A stretch of 64,000 bases of DNA from JADZFO01 sp964512635 (GCA_964512635.1 CAZEJB010000002.1:124001-188000), one strand, 5' to 3'. Counted from the stretch's first letter, positions 17,827 through 26,068 are shown. Program-made: numbers and translations. Notes: generated by a model from the sequence alone, not told the origin.

Positions 17827-18477
17827 ATGTCACGCACGAGCATGATCCACGGAATAGGCATCAGCGCCATAGTCGCCGCTGGGGCCGCTTTCAGCCTGTG
17901 TCTGAGCAGCCCGGCCCTTGCCGAGCCGGCCCAGAACAACAACACAGTGCGATCGAACCGCGGTGGAGCCCCGGCTGAGGCCGCGAGCTCCGGAAGCGGC
18001 GGCGGTGCCGGCAAGGTCAGCGTACATGACATCAGCATCACCAAGGCTTATGAAGATATGGGCCTGACCATCACGGAGCTTGAGACCCTGCTGGCGACGC
18101 TGGAAGAGCAGATGGCTCAGCTGACGGCACTCAGCAGCAGCGCCCAGGAGACGGGCCAGGCGATTGATGAGGCCAGCTCCGCCTCAACCGAAGCGAGTGC
18201 AGAGGAACTGGCCCGGTTGGAGAATGCCAAGAAGGCCTTTGATGAAGAGGTCGCCAGCGAGCTTGAGAGCGATGTGGCTTCCGAGGTTTCCTCGAGCCTC
18301 GAGCAGGCTGCCGCCAGTGCGGCGGAAGGCGCCAGTGCAGAGGAGACCAGCTTGAGCAGCGATCTCGAGGAGCTCAGCTCGGTAATCGTCTCCTTGCAGG
18401 ACGCGATCAGCGAGCTCAAGAGCAGCTCCGCTGCCTGCAAGGCCGGATATGATCTGAAGAAGAACGAGAAGGTCTAG
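17827..18477 (+). CDS. Array protein E: type-1 secreted coiled-coil paralog (first gene of bicistron 2)
   Basis: 216 residues from ATG 17827, chosen over the upstream in-frame start at 17761 because the latter lies in the leader cassette. Signal peptide (ISAIVAAGAAFSLCLSSPA), then AQNNNTVRSNRGG, a Gly/Ser linker, helices (LTITELETLLATLEEQMAQL), the type-1 core (FDEEVASELESDVASEVSSS) and an Ala-rich helix. It ends YDLKKNEKV. It is a close copy of C. Protein F follows 52 bases after the stop without a terminator. Function unknown. Confidence 0.85.
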   Translation: MSRTSMIHGIGISAIVAAGAAFSLCLSSPALAEPAQNNNTVRSNRGGAPAEAASSGSGGGAGKVSVHDISITKAYEDMGLTITELETLLATLEEQMAQLTALSSSAQETGQAIDEASSASTEASAEELARLENAKKAFDEEVASELESDVASEVSSSLEQAAASAAEGASAEETSLSSDLEELSSVIVSLQDAISELKSSSAACKAGYDLKKNEKV

Positions 18478-18529
18478 GCACAAGTCCAGGCAGCAACCCT
18501 GCCCGCATCGCAAGCAAAAGGAGAATCGA

Positions 18530-19147
18530 ATGAACACCAACAATCCAATGCGTAGCCTGGGCCTGAGCGCTGTGATCGCCGCAGCCGCGGTCCTGAGCAT
18601 CAGCCTGATCAACCCCGCCTATGCAGCTGACGACCACAACTCTTCCCGCTCGAACAAGAGTTCATCTTCGGCAGACAAGGAGCTTGACAAGGGGGTTCCG
18701 ACGAAGTTGATGGAGGATCTGGACACCACGATGACCGACATCGACACCCTGTTGGCCTCTATCAGCGAGAATCTGGCCCGCGCCAGCGAGCTGCAGGCCC
18801 AGCTGGCCGAGCAGAGCAGTGCCCTGAGCGAGGCACGGATGGCTTCATCGGAGGGCTCGGAAGAGATGCTCAGCCAGATCGAAGACGCCCGCAAGGCATT
18901 TGAAGAGCATGTTGCACCGCTCCTGGATACCGCCACAGTTGAGCAGGTCAGCCTGAACTTCACCAAGATTGAGTTCGACTACAAGAGCCGCGCCGCCAGT
19001 GGCGAGGACAGCGACGACGACGGACTGGATTCCGAGGTTGAGGAGCTGTCTACCTCGCTGAGCGCCGCTCTGGCGGCCCTGGACGCCTGCAAGGAGTCCT
19101 CCAGCGCTATCAAGGGAAACTGGAACCTCAAGGAAAACGTCAAGTAG
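18530..19147 (+). CDS. Array protein F: type-2 secreted paralog with EF-hand-like loop (second gene of bicistron 2)
   Basis: 205 residues: signal peptide (LSAVIAAAAVLSISLINPA, end YAADD), RSN motif (HNSSRSNKSSSSAD), coiled-coil helices (TMTDIDTLLASISENLARAS), the type-2 core (FEEHVAPLLDTATVEQVSLN), then GEDSDDDGLDSEVEE, an Asp-rich EF-hand-like loop. It ends WNLKENVK. The ribosome binding site is a plain AAAAGGAG. The N-terminal 50 residues are almost identical to H, showing recent duplication. Confidence 0.85.
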   Translation: MNTNNPMRSLGLSAVIAAAAVLSISLINPAYAADDHNSSRSNKSSSSADKELDKGVPTKLMEDLDTTMTDIDTLLASISENLARASELQAQLAEQSSALSEARMASSEGSEEMLSQIEDARKAFEEHVAPLLDTATVEQVSLNFTKIEFDYKSRAASGEDSDDDGLDSEVEELSTSLSAALAALDACKESSSAIKGNWNLKENVK

Positions 19148-19169
19148 GAACTGACCAGCGGCTCTCTGC

Positions 19170-19210
19170 AGCCCCGTGCCTCATTCGAGGTGCGGGGCTC
19201 TTTGCTTTCT
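19170..19210 (+). terminator. Rho-independent terminator after bicistron 2
   Basis: AGCCCCG and CTC pair with GAG and CGGGGCT around 19170-19199 with loop ATTC, followed by CTTTGCTTTCT. Confidence 0.85.
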
Positions 19211-19248
19211 GGCCGCAATTGACCCTGGCAGAGAATTGCGGCCCATAC

Positions 19249-19323
19249 TGTTTCACTCCCCGCAAGCTGGGTATAACAGCCGGTTCCGCAGGGAGCCCCA
19301 AAAGAATAAAGCATCCGGGGGAG
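19249..19323 (+). promoter_or_regulatory. Leader cassette 5 of 6
   Basis: TGTTTC (19249-19254), 17 bases, GGG-TATAAC (19272-19277), 4 bases, dyad GGTTCC-GCAG-GGAGCC (19282-19297), GGGGGAG (19317-19323). Confidence 0.65.
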
Positions 19324-19328
19324 TAGTC

Positions 19329-19943
19329 ATGAACCACACGTTCAACACTCGCAACATCGGCCTCTCCGTCCTTGTGGCCGCAACAGCCGCTTTCAGCCTG
19401 GGCTTTGGGACGCCGACGCACGCGGCTGATACCAAGAGCCCGCGCGACGCGGCCAGTGGCCAGGCCACCGGCAAGCGCCAGCACAGCCCCACCGCACCGG
19501 ACACCGGCGCAACTGAAGAAGAAATGGGCGCCCGCATTGCGGAACTCGACGCCCTGATCAGCTCATTGCAGGAGCAAATGACTCAGCTGCAGAGCCTGTG
19601 TGTTTCGGCCCAGGAAATGGGCCAGGCCATCGACGAACAGGCCGCTGCTTCCAGCGAAGCCAGTGCCGAGGAACTGGCCCGTCTGGAAAATGCCAAGTCG
19701 GCCTTTGAGGAAGAAGTAGCCAGTGAACTCGAAAGCGATGTCGCTTCTTCGGTCACCTCCAGCCTTGATGCGGCGGCCGCCGCGGCTGCGGAGGGCGCCA
19801 GCGCGGAAGAGCCGACGATGAGCTCCGACCTTGAGTCCCTGAATGAAATGGTCAGCTCGCTGCAGTCCGCCATTGAAGAGCTCAAGACCCAGTCCGCCGC
19901 CTGCAAAGCTAGCTGGGATCTGGCCAAGGGCAAGGGCGCCTAA
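19329..19943 (+). CDS. Array protein G: chimeric type-1 secreted paralog (first gene of bicistron 3)
   Basis: 204 residues from ATG 19329, preceded by the leader cassette; the open frame continues upstream only by chance. After the signal peptide (LSVLVAATAAFSLGFG, end THAAD) it has KSPRDAASGQATGKRQHSP, matching protein B rather than its type-1 sisters. The rest (SAEELARLENAKSAFEEEVA, then the poly-Ala helix DAAAAAAAEGASAEE) matches C and E. This is a B/C-type chimera, probably made by recombination between paralogs. It ends WDLAKGKGA. H follows 56 bases later in the same operon. Confidence 0.85.
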   Translation: MNHTFNTRNIGLSVLVAATAAFSLGFGTPTHAADTKSPRDAASGQATGKRQHSPTAPDTGATEEEMGARIAELDALISSLQEQMTQLQSLCVSAQEMGQAIDEQAAASSEASAEELARLENAKSAFEEEVASELESDVASSVTSSLDAAAAAAAEGASAEEPTMSSDLESLNEMVSSLQSAIEELKTQSAACKASWDLAKGKGA

Positions 19944-19999
19944 GCAGTAACTGCCAATGTGCCTCGCGGCACTATCAGACAGAGTCAAGGAGAAATGAA

Positions 20000-20596
20000 A
20001 TGAACAAGAACAACATCAGCAACACCATGGGACTGAGCGCTGTCATCGCCGCCGCGGCGATCCTGAGCCTCGGCCTGAGCAACCCGGCCTATGCCGCCGA
20101 CGACCACAACTCCAGCCGCTCAAACAAGTCCTCCAGCTCCGCCGATCAGGGCGGCAGCGAGGCGAGCGTTGAGGCGCTGAGCGAGACCATGAGCGAGATT
20201 GACGCCCTGCTGTCGTCTATCCAGGATGGCCTGTCTCAGGCGAGCAGCCTGCATGCCCAGCTAATGGAGCAGAGCAGTTCACTGAGTGAAGCGCGAGCTG
20301 CATCCTCAGCCAGCTCCGAAGAGACCCTGACCCAGATTGAGGACGCCCGTCGGGCCTTCGAGTCCAGCGTCGCTCCGCTGCTGGACCCCAGTACCGTCGA
20401 AGCCGTGAGCCTGCACTTCCAGAAGATTGAGATGGAGGCCCGGGCCATGGACGAGGACAGTGATGATGACGGCTTTGGCGACGAGCTTGAGGAAGTCTCC
20501 AGCTCACTAGCCAGCGCGCTGTCGGCGCTGGACAGCTGCAAGACCGCTTCGTCTGAGCTGATCACGACCTACGACCTGAAGGCTGCGAAGAAGTAG
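20000..20596 (+). CDS. Array protein H: type-2 secreted paralog with EF-hand-like loop (second gene of bicistron 3)
   Basis: 198 residues: signal peptide (LSAVIAAAAILSLGLSNPA, end YAADD), RSN motif (HNSSRSNKSSSSADQ), helices (MSEIDALLSSIQDGLSQAS), the type-2 core (FESSVAPLLDPSTVEAVSLH), then MDEDSDDDGFGDELEE, an EF-hand-like Asp-rich loop. It ends YDLKAAKK. The ribosome binding site is AAGGAGA. Terminator at 20629. Its near identity to D and F shows the bicistron was amplified as a unit. Confidence 0.85.
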   Translation: MNKNNISNTMGLSAVIAAAAILSLGLSNPAYAADDHNSSRSNKSSSSADQGGSEASVEALSETMSEIDALLSSIQDGLSQASSLHAQLMEQSSSLSEARAASSASSEETLTQIEDARRAFESSVAPLLDPSTVEAVSLHFQKIEMEARAMDEDSDDDGFGDELEEVSSSLASALSALDSCKTASSELITTYDLKAAKK

Positions 20597-20628
20597 TGCC
20601 GCAGCCAGACGAACCAACCTGACCAAGC

Positions 20629-20666
20629 AGCCCCGTGAGCCCCCTGGCCCGCGGGGCTTTCTGTTT
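20629..20666 (+). terminator. Rho-independent terminator after bicistron 3
   Basis: AGCCCCG pairs with CGGGGCT (20629-20657) across a GC-rich loop, followed by TTCTGTTT. Confidence 0.8.
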
Positions 20667-20688
20667 GCCCGCAATTGCCCTATGCTGA

Positions 20689-20760
20689 TTGTGGTGCAAC
20701 GACGCCGGGTATTACAAGCGGTTGCCTCGCGGCAGCCGCCGACATGACTCTGATGGGGGA
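20689..20760 (+). promoter_or_regulatory. Leader cassette 6 of 6
   Basis: TTGTGG (20689-20694), GGG-TATTAC (20710-20715), 4 bases, then a lengthened dyad GGTTGCC-TCGC-GGCAGCC (20720-20737). Both arms changed together, so pairing is kept. GGGGGA at 20755-20760. The -35 spacing (15 bases) is shorter than in the others. Confidence 0.6.
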
Positions 20761-20766
20761 AACAAC

Positions 20767-21423
20767 ATGAACACCACCGACTTCCTTCGCCTTGGCATCA
20801 TCGCCCTTTGCGCGACCATCAGCTGCTTCACGGCTGCACAGGGCGTGATGGCTGCCCCGGACAACCAGAACGAGGCGCGCAGCAACAAATCCCGCGGCGG
20901 CATCCGGGCGGATGACGGCGGCGGAGGCAGTAGCGGCGAGAGCGATGCAGTTATCGACAACATGCGCACGCGGCTTGATGAACTGGAGGCACGCCTGCAG
21001 GCGCTTGGCCTGCTCGCCAGCCAGGTTGACCAGGAGCTGGCGGCAATCGACGCCCTGGAAGACGAGATCGCCAGCCTCAGCGAGCAGGCGCGCCAGGCCC
21101 AGGAAGCTGACGCCGCCGCCGCCGAGGACATGGCCGCGCAGTATGAAGAGGCCCTGCGGATCTTTAATGAGCAGGTAGCACCGGTGCTGGACCCCGATGT
21201 GGCCCAGGGGGTTATCGCCGCGCTTGACGCTGCATCAAAGGATGCCGCCAAGATGCACAGCAGCGGCGGTGTGACGGTCGCCAGCGGTGATGTGAACGGC
21301 GATGGTCTTGACAGCAGCATCAGCGAGGCCCTGGAGGAGATCCGCGGTGTGGCGGCTGAGCTGAAGAAGGTGGTCGAGAAAGCGACCAGCGGCCTGAAGG
21401 ACACGCTCAAGACTCAGGTCTAG
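20767..21423 (+). CDS. Array protein I: secreted coiled-coil paralog with EF-hand-like loop
   Basis: 218 residues from ATG 20767 (after the leader cassette). Signal peptide (IIALCATISCFTAAQGVMA), the RSN motif in the form NQNEARSNKSRGG, a strongly predicted coiled coil (LDELEARLQALGLLASQVDQ), the core IFNEQVAPVLDPDVAQGV, then ASGDVNGDGLDSSISEALEE, a dockerin/EF-hand-like D-x-N-x-D-G loop. It combines the single-gene leader arrangement of A and B with the loop of type 2. It ends the array; a bidirectional terminator separates it from rtcB. Confidence 0.85.
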   Translation: MNTTDFLRLGIIALCATISCFTAAQGVMAAPDNQNEARSNKSRGGIRADDGGGGSSGESDAVIDNMRTRLDELEARLQALGLLASQVDQELAAIDALEDEIASLSEQARQAQEADAAAAEDMAAQYEEALRIFNEQVAPVLDPDVAQGVIAALDAASKDAAKMHSSGGVTVASGDVNGDGLDSSISEALEEIRGVAAELKKVVEKATSGLKDTLKTQV

Positions 21424-21462
21424 TCCGCCGGATGCCTGCAGCCGAAACTTGCTATAAAAAAG

Positions 21463-21490
21463 AGGGGCGCATTCCCTGCGCCCCTTTTTG
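21463..21490. terminator. Bidirectional terminator between array and rtcB
   Basis: AGGGGCGC (21463-21470) pairs perfectly with GCGCCCCT (21478-21485), with a T-run on the right and an A-run (AAAAAAG) on the left, so it can stop transcription from both convergent genes. Confidence 0.9.
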
Positions 21491-21493
21491 TTT

Positions 21494-22903
21494 CTAATCC
21501 ACCGATCCGTCGCCGCTCTTGAGCGTGATGATCGGCCGCAGCTCGTGGACGATGTCCACCAGCTCGGCCTGACGTGCCATAACTGTATCAATGTCCTTGT
21601 AGGCCATCGGCGCCTCGTCAAGATAGCCCGCGCTGGGCGTGCTGAAGGTGCCTTCGATCGCCGATGCGAACTGATCGGTGTTCAGCTCACGCAGTGCGTG
21701 CTTACGCCCCATCGCCCGGCCCGCGCCGTGGCTGCAGGAATGGAAGCTCTCTTCATGCCCGCGGCCCCGCACGATGTAGCTCGCCGTGCCCATGCTGCCC
21801 GGGATGATCCCGGTCTCGCCGGCCCGCGCCCGCGTCGCGCCCTTACGGTGGACGATCACGTTGCGGCCGAAGTGGTGCTCCAGCGCAGCATAGTTGTGCG
21901 GGATGTTGATCATCTGCGCCTCGTCGAAGTCGACGCCCAGACAGCTCAGCGCGCTGATCAGCATCTCGACCCGGTTGGCCAGGGCATAGGTCACCGCCCA
22001 GCTCATGTCGTGCAGGTAGTGCTTGCCTTCGTCCGTCTCCAGCGGCAGCCAGCTTAACGCCCGGTTCGGCCGCGTGCTCTCCCAGCGTTCGTTGAGCATG
22101 CAGGCCATCCGGTCATAGTGGTCGGCGATCTTCAGCCCGATGTTACGGCTGCCGGAATGCACCATCAGCCAGATCTGGCCGTCTTCATCGCGCTGGGCCT
22201 CCAGGAAATGGTTACCTCCGCCAAGCGTTCCGGCCTGCCGGACCAGCATGTCGATCAGGTCGCTGAACTTCTGCGCCGGCTGCATCAGCGGGTAGGCGTG
22301 AAAGCCGTCCAGCTCCGCGCCGCTGGCAGCAAAGCGCGTCTCCAGCCGCTCCTTCCGCTGTTCGTTGGCCTCACGCTCAGCCTTGCCCGCGCTCATGTGG
22401 CAGGTGAAACCGGTCGGGACTGCCTTTTGCGTCCGCGCCAGCCACTGCGACCAGAACTCGCGCAGCTTCAGCTCGCCCTCGAACTTCAGGCCGGTCGGAT
22501 AGGCCGCCATCCCGCAGCCGATATCGACACCGACGCAGTTCGGCACCACCGCCTGCTCCAACGCCATCACCGCGCCAACCGTCGCCCCCTTGCCATAGTG
22601 GCAGTCGGGCATGATCGCCAGGTGCTTGAAGAGCCGCGGCATCGACAGCATCTCGCCGATCTGCGCCTGCGCTGAAGCGTCGATGTCGTCTACGGGCAGC
22701 CAGAGCTTGGCGACCTTGCCGCTAACGCTGATGACATGCGTGCCTGGCTTGTGGCTGGCCTGATGCGCCGGCGCGGACACTTCATTCCCGGACGCGCCAT
22801 GCAGAACCTCGTCCTGCGACACCGCTTCATGAGACGCCGTGTCGTGCGCCGCTTCAATATGCTCAGCCTCGACCTCAGCCGGGCTGTTCTCCTCGGACCA
22901 CAT
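21494..22903 (-). CDS. rtcB: RtcB-type RNA ligase
   Basis: 469 residues. Motifs of the GTP- and Mn-dependent 3'-phosphate RNA ligase RtcB are all present: MPDCHYGKGATVGAV and VGVDIGCGM (metal-binding Asp/Cys), GGGNHFLEAQ, VHSGSRNIG, the guanylylated histidine region SFHSCSHGAGR, and IPGSMGTASYIVRG. RtcB joins 2',3'-cyclic-phosphate or 3'-phosphate ends to 5'-OH ends in RNA repair. There is an extra 50-residue His/Glu/Ala-rich N-terminus (ahead of HVISVSGKVAKLW), so translation might start later. No archease or RtcA gene is adjacent. It is transcribed away from the membrane operon at 23085. Confidence 0.95.
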   Translation of the reverse strand: MWSEENSPAEVEAEHIEAAHDTASHEAVSQDEVLHGASGNEVSAPAHQASHKPGTHVISVSGKVAKLWLPVDDIDASAQAQIGEMLSMPRLFKHLAIMPDCHYGKGATVGAVMALEQAVVPNCVGVDIGCGMAAYPTGLKFEGELKLREFWSQWLARTQKAVPTGFTCHMSAGKAEREANEQRKERLETRFAASGAELDGFHAYPLMQPAQKFSDLIDMLVRQAGTLGGGNHFLEAQRDEDGQIWLMVHSGSRNIGLKIADHYDRMACMLNERWESTRPNRALSWLPLETDEGKHYLHDMSWAVTYALANRVEMLISALSCLGVDFDEAQMINIPHNYAALEHHFGRNVIVHRKGATRARAGETGIIPGSMGTASYIVRGRGHEESFHSCSHGAGRAMGRKHALRELNTDQFASAIEGTFSTPSAGYLDEAPMAYKDIDTVMARQAELVDIVHELRPIITLKSGDGSVD

Positions 22904-23071
22904 ACATCCATCCTCCCAGCATGGCGGCGCGTTATCTTCCGCCCGCCCTGCCGTTAAGCTCGCCGCGCTTCGGGGCGCAGATTCGCGCCCGCATATACGC
23001 AGCGGCAGAAGGCATGATACCCGGCTGGCATAGTGGATAAAACCCCGCCGCAGCGTTTAGACGCATAAACT

Positions 23072-23087
23072 TATAATCTCCCCAGTG
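23072..23087 (+). promoter_or_regulatory. -10 box directly in front of a GTG start
   Basis: TATAAT at 23072-23077 leaves 7 bases before GTG 23085, and there is no ribosome binding site; a leaderless mRNA is likely. Confidence 0.55.
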
Positions 23088-24299
23088 CGCGCGGTGTACA
23101 GCAGACCGGGAGATGTGTTGCGGGGCTGGTTCGAAGCCTGGGCTACCCGCGCGGACAACCCGCTGCTGACCTACTGGCAAAGCCAGGATCTGGCAGCCCG
23201 CCGCATACTGCCCTGGTATCGCCGCTCACCCGGACTGCTGCTTGCAGCTCTGGTGGTCTGCCTGGCCGTCTGTACGGGTCTTGTTGTCAGCGAAGCCCTG
23301 CAGCAGGGCGCGCTGCCCGGCTCACTTGATGCCCTGGTCCGCGGCGAGCGGATCCTGCATCTGCAGCTCAGCATTTTGCTGCTGGGTATGCACCTGCTGT
23401 CGCTGCTATGGATGGTCAGCAGTTTTGGGGCCTGCGCCGCGCTGGCCTTGGGCTTCCTTGAGCCCCAGCCACGCCAGGTTCTGCGGCGCAGCCTTGACGA
23501 CCTGCTGGCAGTATCCGCACTGACCGAGCAGCAACTGCTGCTTGGCCTGCTCCTGCACTGCCTGCGACGACTGCTGCTGCCGCTGGTGCTTGTAGTGCTG
23601 TCCGCAGCGCTGCTTTGCTGGTTTGGCCAGGATACGATCGGGATCAGCCTGAGCAGCTGGATGACCGTGTTACCTGCGGCCATGCCGCTGTCTCAGCTTT
23701 TGCTTGTAGGCACTGGAACGCTGCTCACTGCGCTTGGCGGATGTGTCTGCCTGCTGCTGCTCTTTGTCAGCCTGAGCCTGAGCGCCGGGCCTTCGGCGCT
23801 CCCACAGAGCGGCGCCTGGCTGCAGGCCCAGACCCAGCTCTGGCTGGTGCCCGTGGCACTGGCGGCATTGCTTGTTTTGCCCTTCCTGCCAGAAGAGGAG
23901 GCCTTTGGGGGATTGCTGGTCCTGTTGCCGCTGGCCTTTGCCTGCTGGCTGCAGATCATCCTTGGCCTGTATATGGCCCGCCGCTGGCCCTGGCTGCGGC
24001 TGTTGATCGGGCACTCCATCGCTGGCCCGCTGCTGGCTGTGCTGGCCGGTCTGTATGCACTGCTGCTGCTGACCGGCGATATCCTCGCTCCGGCCAATGC
24101 GATTGCCATTTCCGGCTTTGCAGTGCTCTATGCCCTGTCCTGCTATAACCCCCTGCCCTTCCTGATTCTGCTCGGGGGTGAGGGCCAGGCCGCGCTGAAG
24201 GTCATCCTGAGCTTTGGCACAATGCAGCTTCTCTCGCTGCCGATTCTCGCCGGTCTGGCGCGTGATGCGATTCAGCGCCGCAAGTGGGAGGGGCGCTGA
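23085..24299 (+). CDS. Polytopic membrane protein (ABC-2 permease-like), first gene of a pair
   Basis: 404 residues with nine or ten Leu-rich membrane segments (for example LLLAALVVCLAVCTGLVV, LLLPLVLVVLSAALLCWF, LLVLLPLAFACWLQIILGLY) and an Arg-containing cytoplasmic N-terminus. The overall plan resembles ABC-2 type permease subunits, but no ATPase gene is next to it and no signature is decisive. The stop overlaps the start of the next gene (TGATG), so the two are translationally coupled. GTG start is chosen from the -10 position. Confidence 0.65.
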   Translation: MRAVYSRPGDVLRGWFEAWATRADNPLLTYWQSQDLAARRILPWYRRSPGLLLAALVVCLAVCTGLVVSEALQQGALPGSLDALVRGERILHLQLSILLLGMHLLSLLWMVSSFGACAALALGFLEPQPRQVLRRSLDDLLAVSALTEQQLLLGLLLHCLRRLLLPLVLVVLSAALLCWFGQDTIGISLSSWMTVLPAAMPLSQLLLVGTGTLLTALGGCVCLLLLFVSLSLSAGPSALPQSGAWLQAQTQLWLVPVALAALLVLPFLPEEEAFGGLLVLLPLAFACWLQIILGLYMARRWPWLRLLIGHSIAGPLLAVLAGLYALLLLTGDILAPANAIAISGFAVLYALSCYNPLPFLILLGGEGQAALKVILSFGTMQLLSLPILAGLARDAIQRRKWEGR

Positions 24300-25741
24300 T
24301 GGCCACCGCTGGACAGGAAACCCGGCTGCAGGAGCGCCTTCAATCGGGGTGGCAGGCGCGTCAGCGCGGCATCGAACTGGCGGTCTGGTCCCTGCTGCTG
24401 CTGAGCCCACTGCTGCTGCTGCTTGCCTGCAACCTGCGCCAGCCGCGGCTGGACCCGGCGGTAGCCGGCATCGGCGACCCGGTCTTCGACGACTTCATTG
24501 CGACCCTTTATCGCGACGGCGGCCTTGACCAGCCCCTGCTGCTGATGCAGGAACTGCGGCTCAGCCCAGCCGCCTGGGATGACCTGCGCCAGAGGCATAT
24601 CAACGACCCGCGACTGTATGAGCTGCGGGCGCTGATTGTGGTGCTTCCTGCAAGCGCGGACGATCCGGGCTTCGCGGACTACGACCGAGGCAAGGATGAT
24701 GCGCGCCAGGAAGCTTTAAGGGAGCTGCAGGAGCGCGGACTGTCCTCGCCGAGCCTTGGGCTGGCCGCGCTGGAGCTGCAGTATCTGGACTGGCTGAATG
24801 AAGCCGAGCAGGAGATGGAACTCAAGCGCCCAAAGACCGGGGCCAGCCAGGCGCAGTATGACTTCTTTCAACTGGCACGTCACCAGCATGCCCGCCAAAA
24901 GCATGGTGCAGAGCAGCTCGCCGCTTATGAACGGCTGGCCCGGCAGACCCCAGGTGAAGGCGCAATCTGGTACTCGCTGGCGCTGCAGGACTGCGAAGCC
25001 GGGGACTGGCGCGCCGCCCGCGAACACCTCGCCCGTGGCAATGCCGCCGGCGGCTGCAGCGCCATGCGCGGCTGCCCGCTGGACAGTTACTACCTGGCCT
25101 GCCGGGAGGGCCGCGCACCGGCTGACCCGCTCAGCGGTGCTGTTCTGGCCCAGCTTGAAGTCAATGCCATGCGCGAAAACTACTACAAGCGGCGCTGGCC
25201 GCTGGAGGCCTGCATTCAGCACTGCCGCAGCAGCGGCGACCGCGCGCTGCAGGCCGAGCTTTACATCGCGCTGTGCCGGATGGCCCGTGCGCCAGGCTGC
25301 AGCTCCATTGAAAGCATGTTCTATCTGCGGCAGCTTGACTCGATGCTGGCCGCCTCGCGCCGGATGCCGCAGCTCACCAGCAGCGACCCGCGCCTCAGCC
25401 GCCTGGACCAGGATCTTGGCCGAATCAACGCTGCCATTCGTACATTCGTCCAGAACAGCGCCACGCAGAGGTACTGGAACGGCGGCGGCGGGCTGCTGCA
25501 GAATCTGCAGCAGCAGCTCAATCAGCGCTGGCAGGGCTTCGCCGGCCAGGGCTACGAAGCCGACCTCTACCGCGACTCGCGGGACTGGAATCTGCTGCTC
25601 GCTCCGGGAGGCAGCGTCTATCAGCAGCTGCTGGCTCTTGAGGACTTCGACTGGGTCAGCCTGAGCTGGCGCTCGAACACCCACGGTGCAGCCTCACGCG
25701 CCAGCACAGCGCCCCAGCCGGATGGCGCTGCCTCGCCCTAA
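24299..25741 (+). CDS. Single-pass membrane-anchored helical-repeat protein of unknown function
   Basis: 480 residues from the ATG that overlaps the previous stop (TGATG). One membrane span near residues 27-45 (LAVWSLLLLSPLLLLLAC) is followed by a large, presumably periplasmic helical domain with TPR-like elements (LARQTPGEGAIWYSLALQDC, DWRAAREHLARGNAAGG) and several cysteines. It probably works with the preceding permease-like protein. Before island insertion it was the convergent neighbour of comM: its stop is 10 bases from the displaced comM stop at 25751. Confidence 0.65.
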   Translation: MATAGQETRLQERLQSGWQARQRGIELAVWSLLLLSPLLLLLACNLRQPRLDPAVAGIGDPVFDDFIATLYRDGGLDQPLLLMQELRLSPAAWDDLRQRHINDPRLYELRALIVVLPASADDPGFADYDRGKDDARQEALRELQERGLSSPSLGLAALELQYLDWLNEAEQEMELKRPKTGASQAQYDFFQLARHQHARQKHGAEQLAAYERLARQTPGEGAIWYSLALQDCEAGDWRAAREHLARGNAAGGCSAMRGCPLDSYYLACREGRAPADPLSGAVLAQLEVNAMRENYYKRRWPLEACIQHCRSSGDRALQAELYIALCRMARAPGCSSIESMFYLRQLDSMLAASRRMPQLTSSDPRLSRLDQDLGRINAAIRTFVQNSATQRYWNGGGGLLQNLQQQLNQRWQGFAGQGYEADLYRDSRDWNLLLAPGGSVYQQLLALEDFDWVSLSWRSNTHGAASRASTAPQPDGAASP

Positions 25742-25750
25742 GCAGCCGGT

Positions 25751-25795
25751 TCATCCCCGCAGATCTATTGCCCGATAATATTGAATCGCTTCTGC
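25751..25795 (-). pseudogene. comM: Displaced original 3' end of comM (left island edge)
   Basis: Read on the minus strand, this stretch encodes AEAIQYYRAIDLRG and a TGA stop, the exact C-terminal peptide of ComM, 26 kb away from the rest of the gene. Codons after the repeat differ from the functional copy at 51806 (GAT CTG CGG GGA here, GAC CTT CGA GGT there). This is therefore the pre-insertion tail, cut off by the island. Confidence 0.9.
25767..25795. repeat. Island attachment site, left (29-bp direct repeat)
   Basis: The 29 bases starting ATTGCCCGATAAT and ending CGCTTCTGC are identical to 51822-51850, in the same orientation; the flanking bases differ on both sides. It lies in the comM 3' end sequence and marks the left boundary of the island. 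Confidence 0.92.
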
Positions 25796-26068
25796 GACTT
25801 GATATTAGTGTGTAAAGGATCAGGCTAGGCCTGATGCGGCTAGTGTTGATGCGGGGCCGAACACCTGCACTATTGGACCTTTGTCTATCTGACACTGATC
25901 GTCATGCATAGACAACGCGTGGTTGCAGGCATCAGGTTCACGCTGCAACCCCGACAGGGAGTTTCGGGCACTTCTCTCGTTGCTGATTTATCAGACGATA
26001 TTGCGACTGCTGCGGCGACTGAGGGTCGTAAGCGAGGCGCTGTACTGCGTCGTGACACTGTCTTGCGA

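Noticed and set aside
14512..20760. Known riboswitch (cyclic di-GMP, cobalamin, guanidine and others) in the array leaders
   Set aside because: The leader is too short, with one hairpin only, and lacks the conserved cores of those classes; a promoter-dyad cassette explains it better.
21488..22057. Plus-strand ORF opposite rtcB (and 22118-22675)
   Set aside because: RtcB motifs on the minus strand are unmistakable; the plus frames are antisense shadows.
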